The notes under the pieces were generated by a model. The model made no database searches. It was not told where the DNA came from and saw only the letters and a list, made by a program, of their open reading frames with translations. A program made the translations under genes and the position numbers. This document shows positions 53,376 through 61,745 of a stretch of DNA of 62,120 nt, piece after piece. The stretch is from Sphingobium lactosutens (GTDB lineage Bacteria > Pseudomonadota > Alphaproteobacteria > Sphingomonadales > Sphingomonadaceae): assembly GCF_013393185.1 (NCBI RefSeq), contig NZ_QJQX01000012.1, positions 1 through 62,120 on the forward strand, given 5' to 3'. The stretch's first letter is position 1; the number at the start of each line of letters is the position of its first letter.

Positions 53376-53690
53376 ATGCGTAACACCCTTCTCGCCGGGC
53401 TGACCGTCCTGGCCGCGGCCAGCCTGTCGGCCTGCTCGGAAAAGGCGCAGGACAATCTGGAAAATGCGGGGTCGGCGATCGGCAACGATGTGTCCAACGC
53501 GGTCGACGATGCCGGCGCGAAGATCGACAATGGCCTGAACGAAACGGGTCAGGCGATCGACAATGGCGCGGACAGGATCGGTGCAGCGACCGACAAGGCG
53601 GCGGCCGATGCCAAGCGCGACGCGGGCGAGGCGAAGAAGGATGTCGGCGAATCGCTCGAAAAGGCCGGCCATGACATGAAGCATGATTGA
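53376..53690 (+). CDS. small lipoprotein with LEA-like repeats
   Basis: Lipoprotein of 104 aa. Signal MRNTLLAGLTVLAAASLSAC (lipobox LSAC, Cys20), then a charged, helical region of imperfect 11-residue repeats (AIGNDVSNAVDDAGAKIDNG, AIDNGADRIGAATDKAAADA, KRDAGEAKKDVGESLEKAG), which resembles group 3 LEA or YtxH-type stress proteins. GAGGAG lies 7 bases before ATG 53376. Possible role in osmotic or desiccation protection, inferred only from the repeats. Confidence 0.75.
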   Translation: MRNTLLAGLTVLAAASLSACSEKAQDNLENAGSAIGNDVSNAVDDAGAKIDNGLNETGQAIDNGADRIGAATDKAAADAKRDAGEAKKDVGESLEKAGHDMKHD

Positions 53691-53736
53691 GCTGATATGA
53701 CGCTCGCCGTTCGCTCCGGGCGGAGCGGACGGCTTC

Positions 53737-54324
53737 TCAGAACACCACGTTGCGAATGAAGCGGACCGGTGTAGCCCCGTGATTCGTGAACAGATAGGGG
53801 CGATCGCTGGTGAAGATCAGGAAATCGCCCGCCGCGACCCGCCTGGATTCCGCGCCTTCGACCGTCACGGTCAGCGCGCCTTCCACCACATAGAGCATTT
53901 CGTGCCAGTTGGCGGCATCGGCTTCAGCCGGATAGGTTTCGCCTGCGCCCAGCGACCAGGTCCATAGTTCGGCTTCGCGCGCCGCCGGCACGGTGCCGAG
54001 CAGGGTGGCGCGGCTGTCCGGGCTGTCGCCGCGCCAGGCGAGGCTGTCGATGCGGCTGTTGTCGGGCATTTCCGGCGGGCGGACGAGGCGCGAGAAGCTG
54101 ACCCCAAGCGCATGGGCGAGCCGGTCGAGCGTCGACAGGCTGACATTGGCTTCCCCGCTTTCGATGCCGGAAATCATGCGCCGGCTGACCGCGGCCTGCG
54201 CCGCGAGCGCATCCTGACTGAAGCCGCGATCGACACGCAGCGCGCGGACATTGCCGGCGACATGGGCGAGGACATCGGGGCGATCCTGCGTGTCGCTGTC
54301 TTGACTGTGCAATATATTGCTCAT
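53737..54324 (-). CDS. XRE-family regulator with C-terminal cupin
   Basis: A protein of 195 aa with an N-terminal HTH (about 30-75: GFSQDALAAQAAVSRRMISG...IESGEANVSLSTLDRLAHAL) and a cupin domain (about 120-190; WHEMLYVVEGALTVTVEG, GDFLIFTSDRPYLFTNHG). Such proteins, like PuuR and SutR, sense small ligands through the cupin. It is divergent from the EamA transporter gene, with only six bases between the two start codons, so it very likely controls it and itself. Confidence 0.88.
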   Translation of the reverse strand: MSNILHSQDSDTQDRPDVLAHVAGNVRALRVDRGFSQDALAAQAAVSRRMISGIESGEANVSLSTLDRLAHALGVSFSRLVRPPEMPDNSRIDSLAWRGDSPDSRATLLGTVPAAREAELWTWSLGAGETYPAEADAANWHEMLYVVEGALTVTVEGAESRRVAAGDFLIFTSDRPYLFTNHGATPVRFIRNVVF

Positions 54325-54348
54325 AGGGCAATGTGCATTATGTTGCAC
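54309..54348. promoter_or_regulatory. candidate operator over both divergent starts
   Basis: GCAATATATTGC (54309-54320) is a perfect 12-base palindrome inside the XRE-cupin start region, and GTGCATTATGTTGCAC (54333-54348) is a palindrome with 5-base arms over the transporter start. Both contain a TGCA/GCAA-type half-site. Their placement over both start codons suits autorepression by the XRE protein. Confidence 0.5.
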
Positions 54349-55287
54349 AATGACGCTCCCGACAAGCCCACCCAAAGCCGACTGATGATCGGGCGCCCCG
54401 AACTGGCGCTGATGGGCGCGACCATATTGTGGGGCGCGAGCTTCCTGATCGTCCATAATGCGGTGAAGGAAACGGGACCGTTCTTCTTCGTCGGGCTGCG
54501 TTTCAGCACGGCGGCGCTGATCGCGTTGCCGCTGGCGCTGCCGGTGCTGCGCGGGCTGACGGCGCGGGAACTGTTGGCGGGGCTGATGATCGGCATCGGC
54601 ATCTTCGCGGGCTATTCGCTCCAGACCTGGGGTTTGCAGACGATCAGCAGCAGCACGTCCGCTTTCATCACCGCCGCCTATGTGCCGCTGGTGCCGATCC
54701 TGCAATGGATCATCCTGCGGCGGCGGCCACGGCTGGCGAGCTGGATCGGGGTGGCGCTGGCCTTTGTCGGCCTGCTGCTGATCGCCGCGCCCAGGGACGG
54801 GCTGGCGCTGGGGCAGGGCGAGGCGCTGACGCTGATCAGCACTTTGGCGATCGCGCTGGAGATCATCTTCATCAGCCTCTGGGCGGGCAGGGTGAATGTC
54901 GCGCGGGTGACGCTGGTGCAGCTGGCGGTGACGGCGCTGCTGGCCTTCGCCTGCATGGGACCGGCGGGGGAAAGCGTGCCGCCCTTTTCCTGGACCGTGG
55001 TGATCAGCGCCTGCGGCCTGGGGGCGATGACGGCGGTGATCCAGTTCGTGATGAACTGGGCGCAGCGCACCGTGTCGCCGACGCGGGCGACGCTGATCTA
55101 TGCGGGCGAGCCGGTCTGGGCCGGGATCATCGGCCGGATCGCGGGCGAGCGGATGCCCGCCACTGCGCTGCTGGGTGGGCTGCTGGTGGTCGCGGCGGTG
55201 ATCGTCAGCGAGATCAATTTCGAGCGGCGGCGCAAGTCGGCGGATGCGAAGGAGGTCCGCGATCCGCAGGCGAGCGCGGTTTCCTGA
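54331..55287 (+). CDS. EamA family (DMT) transporter
   Basis: Ten-segment drug/metabolite transporter of 318 aa if started at 54331, with two EamA repeats (about 28-160 and 170-300). GATILWGASFLIVHNAV is a typical first segment. ATG 54331, 54340 (MLHNDAP) and 54385 (MIGRPELALMGA) are all in frame; no clear ribosome binding site decides, and the operator covers the first two. It is likely an exporter of amino acids or metabolites. It is divergent from its probable regulator. Confidence 0.85.
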   Translation: MCIMLHNDAPDKPTQSRLMIGRPELALMGATILWGASFLIVHNAVKETGPFFFVGLRFSTAALIALPLALPVLRGLTARELLAGLMIGIGIFAGYSLQTWGLQTISSSTSAFITAAYVPLVPILQWIILRRRPRLASWIGVALAFVGLLLIAAPRDGLALGQGEALTLISTLAIALEIIFISLWAGRVNVARVTLVQLAVTALLAFACMGPAGESVPPFSWTVVISACGLGAMTAVIQFVMNWAQRTVSPTRATLIYAGEPVWAGIIGRIAGERMPATALLGGLLVVAAVIVSEINFERRRKSADAKEVRDPQASAVS

Positions 55288-56046
55288 TCAGCCCCGCTTG
55301 AACACCGGCGGGTGCTTCTCGAAGAAGGCGGCGAAGGCCTCCTGCGCTTCGGGCGAGGCGAGGGTTTCGCGGAAGAGGCGGGCTTCCTCCTCGATCCGGG
55401 CGTTGAGCAGGGTGGTATCGCCTTTCATCAGGCGGCGGGTCGCGGCGAGCGCCTGGGGCGGCTTGACCATCAGGGCGGCGGCCTTGGCGCGGGCGTGATC
55501 GATCAGGCCGTCGATCGGCACGATGGCGGTGACGAGGCCGGCGCGATCGGCGCTTGCAGCGTCCATCGGTTCGCCCAGCAGCAACAGCGCCGCGGCCTTG
55601 GCATGGCCCATAATCGCGGGCGCGAGCAGGCTGGAGCCGGCTTCCGGCACGATGCCGAGATTGACGAAGGGCATGACGAAGCGCGCGTCGGGCGCGGCAT
55701 AGACGAGGTCGCAGTGGAACAGCATGGTCGTGCCGACGCCGACCGCCAGCCCCTGCACCGCCGCCACGATCGGTTTGTCGAAGGTGGCGATCGCGCGGAT
55801 GAAGTCGAACGCGGCGGCGCCGCCCTCCGGCCCGGCCATGAAGTCCTTCAGGTCATTGCCCGCGCAGAAGGCGTCGCCCCGGCCCGCGATCAGCACCGCG
55901 CCGATCTCCGCCCGCGCGGACGCATCGGCCAGCGCCGCCGTCATGGCGCGATACATGTCCGCCGTCAGCGCGTTCTTCTTGTCCGGGCGATCGATATGGA
56001 TTTCGATGACGCCCGCGGTTTCGATCACCGCAATATGCTCGCTCAC
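55288..56046 (-). CDS. enoyl-CoA hydratase/isomerase family protein
   Basis: Crotonase-fold protein of 252 aa. The oxyanion hole blocks are AFCAGNDLKDF (about 59-69) and QGLAVGVGTTM (about 99-109). The first hydratase Glu position is not Glu (PFVNLGIVPEAGSS), while Glu in PEAGSS is in the place of the enoyl-CoA isomerase acid, so Delta3,Delta2-isomerase-like activity is more likely than hydration. It converges with the EamA gene (stops one base apart) and is divergent to the SBF-type transporter. Confidence 0.85.
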   Translation of the reverse strand: MSEHIAVIETAGVIEIHIDRPDKKNALTADMYRAMTAALADASARAEIGAVLIAGRGDAFCAGNDLKDFMAGPEGGAAAFDFIRAIATFDKPIVAAVQGLAVGVGTTMLFHCDLVYAAPDARFVMPFVNLGIVPEAGSSLLAPAIMGHAKAAALLLLGEPMDAASADRAGLVTAIVPIDGLIDHARAKAAALMVKPPQALAATRRLMKGDTTLLNARIEEEARLFRETLASPEAQEAFAAFFEKHPPVFKRG

Positions 56047-56153
56047 GTCCAGCCTCTCCTGTCTATTCCAGATTGTTCCTGTCCAAGGGGAAATTGTTGG
56101 CGCAGCCTTGGCACGGCGTCTATCCCCCCTGACAACCCATCGTCCCGCCGGAT

Positions 56154-57143
56154 ATGAATATGAACCGATTGCGCCAAGCGCTTGATCCCTTCCTGCTGTT
56201 GTTGATCGCCACCGTTGCCCTAGCGTCGCTGTTGCCGGCGCGCGGGGAGGGCGCGCGGATTGCGGGCATCGTCGCCGATGCGGGCATCGTGCTGCTTTTT
56301 TTCCTGCATGGCGCGAAATTGTCGCGTGAGGCGATCTGGAGCGGGGCGAAGGCGTGGAAACTGCATCTGGCGACGCTGGCGACCACCTTCGCCGCCTTCC
56401 CGATTCTCGGCCTGATCGTGGGGCGATTCGGGTTCGTGCCTTCGGACATGCGGGCAGGGTTGCTGTTCCTGGCGCTGCTGCCCTCGACCGTGCAATCCTC
56501 CATCGCCTTTACTGCGATTGCGCGCGGTAATGTCGCGGCGGCGGTGGTCAGTGCGTCCTTTTCCAACCTGCTGGGCATTTTCCTGACGCCGCTGCTGGTC
56601 GCGCTGCTGATGCAGAAAGGCGGGAGCGGCAGCCTTGTCTCCCTGTCCTCGGCAGAGGGGATCGTGCTGCAATTGCTTTTGCCCTTCGTCGTCGGCCATT
56701 TGATGCGGCCGTGGATCGGTGGCTTCATCGGCCGGCACAAGGCGATGATCGGGCGGGTCGACCGGGGATCGATCCTGCTGGTGGTCTATTCCGCCTTTTC
56801 CGCCGCCGTGGTGGAAGGACTGTGGAGCCAGGTGTCGAGCGAGGAGCTGCTGATATTGGCGGGGCTGTGCATCGGGATGCTGGTGCTGGTCCTGCTCTTC
56901 ACGTTGTTGCTGGGACGGATGCTGGGACTGTCGCGCGAGGATGCGATCGTGCTGCAATTCTGCGGCTCCAAGAAGAGCCTTGCGTCGGGCGTGCCGATCG
57001 CGGGCGTGCTGTTCCCGGCGAGCGCGGTCGGGCCGATCCTGTTGCCGATCATGCTGTTCCACCAGATCCAGCTGATGGCCTGCGCCTGGCTGGCGCGGCG
57101 CTATGGCGCGCAGCCGGTCGCTGAACTGGCCCCGGCGGAGTGA
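56154..57143 (+). CDS. bile acid:sodium symporter family transporter (SBF-like, YfeH type)
   Basis: A protein of 329 aa with about ten membrane segments. It matches the SBF-like family seen in YfeH: LDPFLLLLIATVALASLLPARG, the LLPSTVQSSIAFTAIARGN block and FCGSKKSLASGVPIA. These are Na+-coupled transporters, but the substrate of this branch is not known. A phosphoribosyltransferase gene begins four bases after its stop, so the two are likely co-transcribed. Confidence 0.87.
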   Translation: MNMNRLRQALDPFLLLLIATVALASLLPARGEGARIAGIVADAGIVLLFFLHGAKLSREAIWSGAKAWKLHLATLATTFAAFPILGLIVGRFGFVPSDMRAGLLFLALLPSTVQSSIAFTAIARGNVAAAVVSASFSNLLGIFLTPLLVALLMQKGGSGSLVSLSSAEGIVLQLLLPFVVGHLMRPWIGGFIGRHKAMIGRVDRGSILLVVYSAFSAAVVEGLWSQVSSEELLILAGLCIGMLVLVLLFTLLLGRMLGLSREDAIVLQFCGSKKSLASGVPIAGVLFPASAVGPILLPIMLFHQIQLMACAWLARRYGAQPVAELAPAE

Positions 57144-57147
57144 AGCG

Positions 57148-57663
57148 ATGAGCGAACCTATCCTGACTGACATCGACATGGACCGTTTCCTGGCCCAGAT
57201 CGACGCGCTGGCCCATGCGGTCGCCGCGTCGGGATGGCGGCCCGACTGGCTGGTCGGCGTGGGGCGCGGCGGGCTGGCCCCGGCGACCTGGCTCAGCCAT
57301 GCGATGGGGCGGCCGATGCTGTCGGTCGACATGTCGGCCAAGCTGCCGGCGTTCGGCGATGCGCTGCTGGCGGAACTGGCGAGCCGGGCGGCGGTGGGCG
57401 AGCACATTCTGATCGTCGACGACATCAACGACAGCGGCGGGACGATCAACCGGCTGCGTGACGCCATGGGTGGGGCGAGCGACGACGTGCTGCGCATTGC
57501 CGTGCTGATGGACAATATCCGCTCCGCCGCCAGCGTCGACTATCGCGCCGAAACGATCGACCGGGCCGTGACCAAGGACTGGTTCGTCTTCCCCTGGGAA
57601 AAGGTGGCGAGCCGGACGAGCATCCTGGCCGACTGGGGTGAGGAGCCTCAACGAACGGCATAG
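57148..57663 (+). CDS. phosphoribosyltransferase domain protein
   Basis: Type I PRTase-fold protein of 171 aa. The PRPP loop is ILIVDDINDSGGTINR (about 91-106), preceded by GVGRGGLAPATWLSH. It resembles xanthine-guanine/hypoxanthine type phosphoribosyltransferases (GPT-like) and putative ComF-like proteins. The acceptor base is not identified. It starts four bases after the transporter stop, within GAAGCGATG. Confidence 0.83.
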   Translation: MSEPILTDIDMDRFLAQIDALAHAVAASGWRPDWLVGVGRGGLAPATWLSHAMGRPMLSVDMSAKLPAFGDALLAELASRAAVGEHILIVDDINDSGGTINRLRDAMGGASDDVLRIAVLMDNIRSAASVDYRAETIDRAVTKDWFVFPWEKVASRTSILADWGEEPQRTA

Positions 57664-57684
57664 ATAGACAGCGATCTGGACAAC

Positions 57685-57712
57685 TTGATAGTCCTTGCCC
57701 GTGTGCTATTAT
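57685..57712 (+). promoter_or_regulatory. candidate sigma-70 promoter of the Rieske oxygenase gene
   Basis: TTGATA (57685-57690) and TATTAT (57707-57712) with a 16-base spacer. It lies 28 bases before the GTG start at 57741, in an AT-rich patch. The RBS is GAGGCGA directly before GTG. Confidence 0.6.
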
Positions 57713-57740
57713 ACAAACGTTAAATATAGGGGCGAGGCGA

Positions 57741-58928
57741 GTGGAGCAGGGGCGATCGAACGGGGATGACCCCGATGCGGGATGGAGCCTGCCAGCCTGG
57801 ACCTATGCCGATGCCGAGTTTTTCGGCGTGGAGGTGGAGCGTATATTCCGCCCCTCCTGGCAGATCGTCTGCCATGTGTCTGACATAGGCGCACCGGGCG
57901 ATTTCCACACGCTCGACTATCTGGGCGAAAGCGTGGTGGTGATCCGGGGCGATGACGGCATGGTGCGCGGCTTCACCAATGTCTGCCGCCATCGCGGGGC
58001 GCGGATCGTGGACGGGACCAGCGGCTGCGCGAAGAAGCTCGTCTGCCCCTATCATGGCTGGACCTATGAGACGGGCGGGCGATTGTCGGGCGTGCCGATG
58101 AAGGCCAGCTATGGCGAAGCCTTCGCGCTGGCGGACCATGGGCTTAGCCCGGTCGAGGTGGAGACGTGGCAGGGCTTCCTGTTCGTGCGGCTGGTCGATG
58201 ATGGCGGGCCGTCGGTGGCGGAGATGATGGCGCCCTATGCCGCAGAGATTGCGCCTTATCGTTTCGAGGCATTGCGCGCATTGGGGCGGGTGACGCTGCG
58301 TCCGCGCGCGGTGAACTGGAAGAATATCGGCGACAATTATTCGGACGGGCTGCATATTGCGGTGGCGCATCCGGGCCTCAAGCGGCTGATGGGCGACGGC
58401 TACGGGGTGGAGGCGTCGCGCCATGCCGACAAGATGTGGGGACCGATCCTCGACCGCCCGTCCGCCAATCTGTCGGAGCGGGCCTATCAGCATTTCCTGC
58501 CGCCGGTGCCGCACCTGCCGGCGGAGCGGCAGCGGCTGTGGACCTATTATAAGCTCTGGCCCAATTTCGCGTTCGACATCTATCCCGATCAGGTCGACTT
58601 CATGCAGTGGCTGCCGGTGTCGCCGACGCAGACCCTGATCCGCGAGATCAGCTATGCGTTGCCCGATGACCGCAGGGAAATGAAAGCGACGCGCTATCTC
58701 AACTGGCGGATCAACCGGCAGGTTAATGCCGAGGATACGGCGCTGGTCGGGCGGGTGCAGGCGGGCATGGCGTCCGCCAGTTTCACCGTAGGGCCGCTCA
58801 GCGAGCAGGAAGTGGCGCTGCGGCATTTTTGCGGACGCGTGCGGCAGGTCATTCCGCAGGCGCGGCTGCATCGTGCGCCGGCGATAGGGTGGTCGTCGGG
58901 CGGCACGGACTATCGTGGGGGGAAATGA
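57741..58928 (+). CDS. aromatic ring-hydroxylating oxygenase alpha subunit (Rieske type)
   Basis: Rieske non-heme iron oxygenase of 395 aa. The [2Fe-2S] ligands are Cys82/His84 (CRHRGARI) and Cys102/His105 (CPYHGWTYE). The mononuclear iron site is DNYSDGLHIAVAHPGL with His205 and His210; Asp198 bridges. GTG at 57741 is used. It does not come with a beta subunit, ferredoxin or reductase; the next gene is an FAD oxidoreductase. It may be a demethylase or monooxygenase-like member rather than a two-component dioxygenase; the substrate is unknown. Confidence 0.88.
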   Translation: MEQGRSNGDDPDAGWSLPAWTYADAEFFGVEVERIFRPSWQIVCHVSDIGAPGDFHTLDYLGESVVVIRGDDGMVRGFTNVCRHRGARIVDGTSGCAKKLVCPYHGWTYETGGRLSGVPMKASYGEAFALADHGLSPVEVETWQGFLFVRLVDDGGPSVAEMMAPYAAEIAPYRFEALRALGRVTLRPRAVNWKNIGDNYSDGLHIAVAHPGLKRLMGDGYGVEASRHADKMWGPILDRPSANLSERAYQHFLPPVPHLPAERQRLWTYYKLWPNFAFDIYPDQVDFMQWLPVSPTQTLIREISYALPDDRREMKATRYLNWRINRQVNAEDTALVGRVQAGMASASFTVGPLSEQEVALRHFCGRVRQVIPQARLHRAPAIGWSSGGTDYRGGK

Positions 58929-58929
58929 C

Positions 58930-60531
58930 ATGACGAAATCCTATGACGCCGTCATCATCGGCGGCGGACATAACGGGCTTGTCTGCGCCTTCTATCTGGC
59001 GCGGGCGGGCTACAGCGTGCGCATCCTGGAGCGGCGCGACGTCGTGGGCGGCGCGGCGGTGACGGAGGAATTCCATCCCGGCTTCCGCAACTCGACCGCC
59101 AGCTACACGGTCAGCCTGCTCAATCCCAAGGTCATCCGCGACATGCAACTGGCCGACCATGGCTATCGCGTGATCGAGCGGCCGATCAGCAATTTCCTGC
59201 CCCAGCCCGATGGCGGCTATCTGAAGCTGGGCGGGGGGCTGGACAGGACGCAGGCGGAGTTCCGCAAATACAGCGCGCGGGATGCCGAGGCGCTGCCGGC
59301 CTATTATGACGCGCTGGAGGTAGTGGCGGATGTGCTGCGCGATCTGGTGCTGAAAAGCCCGCCCAATGTCGGCGATGGCCTGACCATGATCGTCGAGGCG
59401 CTGAAGCAGGGTCGACGGGTCGCGGGCCTGACGCTGGAGCAGCAGCGCGACGTGCTGGACCTGTTCACCAAGTCGGCGCGCAGCTTCCTCGACAGCTGGT
59501 TCGAGAGCGACGCGGTGAAGGCGGCGTTCGGCTTCGATGCGGTGGTCGGCAATTATGCCAGCCCCGATACGCCCGGCAGCGCCTATGTGCTGCTGCACCA
59601 TGTGTTCGGCGAGGTGAATGGGAAGAAGGGCGCCTGGGGCCATAGCGTCGGCGGCATGGGGGCGATCACGCAGATCATGGCCAGGGTGGTCGCGGCCATG
59701 GGCGTGGAGATCAGCCTGGAGGCGCCGGTGGCTTCGGTGCTGGTCGATGGCGATCGTGCCGTCGGTGTTCGGCTGGACAGCGGCGAGGAGGTGATGGGCC
59801 GTTCGGTCATCGCCAATGTCGGGCCGAAGCTGCTCTACGAACGGCTGATGGACCCGTCCGACCTGCCCGCCGATTTTCGAAAGAGGATCAAGGCGTTCAA
59901 GGCGGGATCGGGCACGTTCCGGATGAATGTGGCGCTGTCGGCGTTGCCCGACTTCACCTGCCTGCCGGGCGTGGGCGAGCATCACCAGTCGGGCATCATC
60001 ATCGCGCCGACGCTGGATTATATGGATCGGGCGTTCATGGACGCCAAGCGCGACGGCTGGTCGAGGGAGCCGATCGTCGAGATGCTGATCCCCTCGACCA
60101 TCGACGACAGCCTCGCGCCGGAGGGATGCCATGTGGCCAGCCTCTTCTGCCAGCAATTCGCGCCGGAACTGCTGGACGGTCGGAGTTGGGATGACGAGCG
60201 CGAGGCGGCGGCCGACCATATCATCGCGACGGTCGAGGCCCATGCGCCGGGCTTCGCCAAATCGGTGATCGCGCGGCAGATCCATTCGCCGCTGGACCTG
60301 GAACGCAAGTTCGGCCTGATCGGCGGCGATATCATGCACGGGAACCTGACGCTGGACCAGATGTGGGCGGCCCGCCCGGTGCTGGGCCATGGCGCCTATC
60401 GCGGGCCGGTGAAGGGCCTCTACATGTGCGGCGCGGGCACGCATCCGGGCGGCGGCGTGACCGGCGCGCCGGGCCATAATGCCGCGCGCGAGGTGCTGAA
60501 GGACGGCGCGATCTGGCGGCGATGGCGGTAG
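58930..60531 (+). CDS. FAD-dependent oxidoreductase, phytoene-desaturase/PYROXD2-like
   Basis: A protein of 533 aa. N-terminal FAD-binding motif AVIIGGGHNGLVCAFYLARA (residues 7-26); C-terminal GLYMCGAGTHPGGGVTGAPG is the second FAD contact of the CrtI/PYROXD2 superfamily. It lacks the typical carotenoid-desaturase features otherwise; PYROXD2-like proteins are widespread with no settled substrate. It follows the Rieske gene by one base, ATG 58930 (MTKSYDAV). The pair suggests oxidation of a hydrophobic or cyclic compound in two steps. Confidence 0.85.
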   Translation: MTKSYDAVIIGGGHNGLVCAFYLARAGYSVRILERRDVVGGAAVTEEFHPGFRNSTASYTVSLLNPKVIRDMQLADHGYRVIERPISNFLPQPDGGYLKLGGGLDRTQAEFRKYSARDAEALPAYYDALEVVADVLRDLVLKSPPNVGDGLTMIVEALKQGRRVAGLTLEQQRDVLDLFTKSARSFLDSWFESDAVKAAFGFDAVVGNYASPDTPGSAYVLLHHVFGEVNGKKGAWGHSVGGMGAITQIMARVVAAMGVEISLEAPVASVLVDGDRAVGVRLDSGEEVMGRSVIANVGPKLLYERLMDPSDLPADFRKRIKAFKAGSGTFRMNVALSALPDFTCLPGVGEHHQSGIIIAPTLDYMDRAFMDAKRDGWSREPIVEMLIPSTIDDSLAPEGCHVASLFCQQFAPELLDGRSWDDEREAAADHIIATVEAHAPGFAKSVIARQIHSPLDLERKFGLIGGDIMHGNLTLDQMWAARPVLGHGAYRGPVKGLYMCGAGTHPGGGVTGAPGHNAAREVLKDGAIWRRWR

Positions 60532-60624
60532 GGGTGGATTGCGGCCATTAAGCCCCTCCCTGGAAGGGAGGGGTGAAAGAAGGTCCGCTTCCCGTCGCCT
60601 CCCTCCGTCCGTTTCGCGCAGTCC

Positions 60625-61044
60625 TTAGCGCACGGCTGTCCAGGTCTGCGTCTTGCAGAAGAAGGCGATGCAGCCCTGCACCTTCAGCGTGCCGTCGCTG
60701 TTGCGGCTGACCTTGCTGGTATAGCTTTTGCCGCTTTCCGGGTCGTAGATCGTGCCCTTCCAGATATCGCCGTCGTCCGAGAAGCCGGAGAGCAGGGCGA
60801 GGCCGACGAGCGGCTTGGAGCGGAGTGCGGGGTCGGGGTTCTTGATGTCGGTCTGCGGGCGGCCGGGCGTCGGCTTTACGATCTTTTCGATCTTGCCGCA
60901 GAGTTGCCGGCCGCACGGCGCGATGTTGACGATCGCCTTGCCATCCACGGTGGCCCAGCGGCCGGTGACGGGTTGCGCCGCCTGGGCGGGCAGGGTGGCG
61001 AAAGCCGCAGTCAGGGTTGCAATGGCGATGGCTGCCGATTTCAT
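60625..61044 (-). CDS. DUF2147 domain-containing protein
   Basis: Secreted protein of 139 aa with a signal peptide (MKSAAIAIATLTAAFATLPA, cut after AQA near 22). The DUF2147 body has GRWATVDGKAIVNIAPCGRQ, GTIYDPESGKSYTSKV and a C-terminal GCIAFFCKTQTW. The Cys pairs could form disulfides. The family is lipocalin-like and of unknown function. It converges with the FAD oxidoreductase; a short GC-rich palindrome lies between them. Confidence 0.88.
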   Translation of the reverse strand: MKSAAIAIATLTAAFATLPAQAAQPVTGRWATVDGKAIVNIAPCGRQLCGKIEKIVKPTPGRPQTDIKNPDPALRSKPLVGLALLSGFSDDGDIWKGTIYDPESGKSYTSKVSRNSDGTLKVQGCIAFFCKTQTWTAVR

Positions 61045-61172
61045 GCGATCCACTCCTTGTAGTTAGTGCCTGAGATAAGCCGGAAAAAAGCGGCCCGCCA
61101 CCGCCATTTTCAGGCAGGGCGGGCGGATCGGCGGGCGACGCTACGGCAACGCCCGCTGCTTTTTGCAATTTT

Positions 61173-61213
61173 CTAGAGCAGCCGATCCGATCAAATCGGA
61201 TCGGCTGCTCTAG
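61173..61213. repeat. perfect 19-bp inverted repeat (CTAGAGCAG palindrome)
   Basis: CTAGAGCAGCCGATCCGAT (61173-61191), a CAA loop, and the exact complement ATCGGATCGGCTGCTCTAG. A strong hairpin, 129 bases upstream of the DUF2147 gene start, ending in the CTAG that begins repeat copy B. Confidence 0.9.
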
Positions 61214-61276
61214 TTATTTGTTTTACCGCGTTTTCCGAGCCAGCAGGTGATTCTACCTGCTTCGAAAACGCTCTAG
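61208..61276 (-). repeat. CTAGAGCG-type repeat, copy B
   Basis: Minus strand CCTAGAGCGTTTTCGAAGCA... through GGCTCGGAAAACGCGGTAAA..., matching copy A at 51212-51285. It ends two bases before the left end of the IS5-like element, so the insertion seems to lie at its CTAG end. The rest of 61045-61275 has no gene. Confidence 0.65.
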
Positions 61277-61316
61277 GCTGTAGTGACATTTTAGGGATTC
61301 ACGGCGCCGGGTCTTT

Positions 61317-61745
61317 GTGATTCAACAGTGGCTTTTGGAGGCTGGTGTGGAAGGCGAGGTACTTCGGGACGATCAATGGGAGCGATTGCGGGAGTTCGTT
61401 CCGGGCGGGCGCAAGGGTAAGCGTGGTCCGCGTAGCGACGGCAGGCGTTTTCTCGATGCCTTGCTGTGGCTGGCGCGCTCAGGCGGTCGTTGGCGCGATC
61501 TTCCCGAACGCTTTGGTCCCTATCAGACAGCCAAGCGGCGCTATTATCGCTGGATCGAGCAGGGTGTGATCGACCGGATATTCGCGGCGGTGTCCGATGA
61601 TCCCGACATCGAATGGCTGGCGATCGATGCCACTGTCATCCGCGCTCAGGCTCAAGCGGCAGGGGCTCGGATAAAAAGGGGGGCGTTCAAGCCCAGGCTC
61701 TCGGGCGGTCGAGAGGTGGGTTCGGCACCAAAATCCACGCCGTAG
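61317..61745 (+). CDS. IS5-family transposase, N-terminal frame
   Basis: First frame of the transposase (142 aa from GTG 61317). It has the N-terminal helical domain DDQWERLREFVPGGRKGKRG and the first DDE Asp in WLAIDATVIRAQ (about 103). After ARIKRG it runs on in a wrong frame and stops. The element is expected to be read through a -1 shift near ATAAAAAGGGGGG (61671-61683) into the second frame. Confidence 0.85.
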   Translation: MIQQWLLEAGVEGEVLRDDQWERLREFVPGGRKGKRGPRSDGRRFLDALLWLARSGGRWRDLPERFGPYQTAKRRYYRWIEQGVIDRIFAAVSDDPDIEWLAIDATVIRAQAQAAGARIKRGAFKPRLSGGREVGSAPKSTP

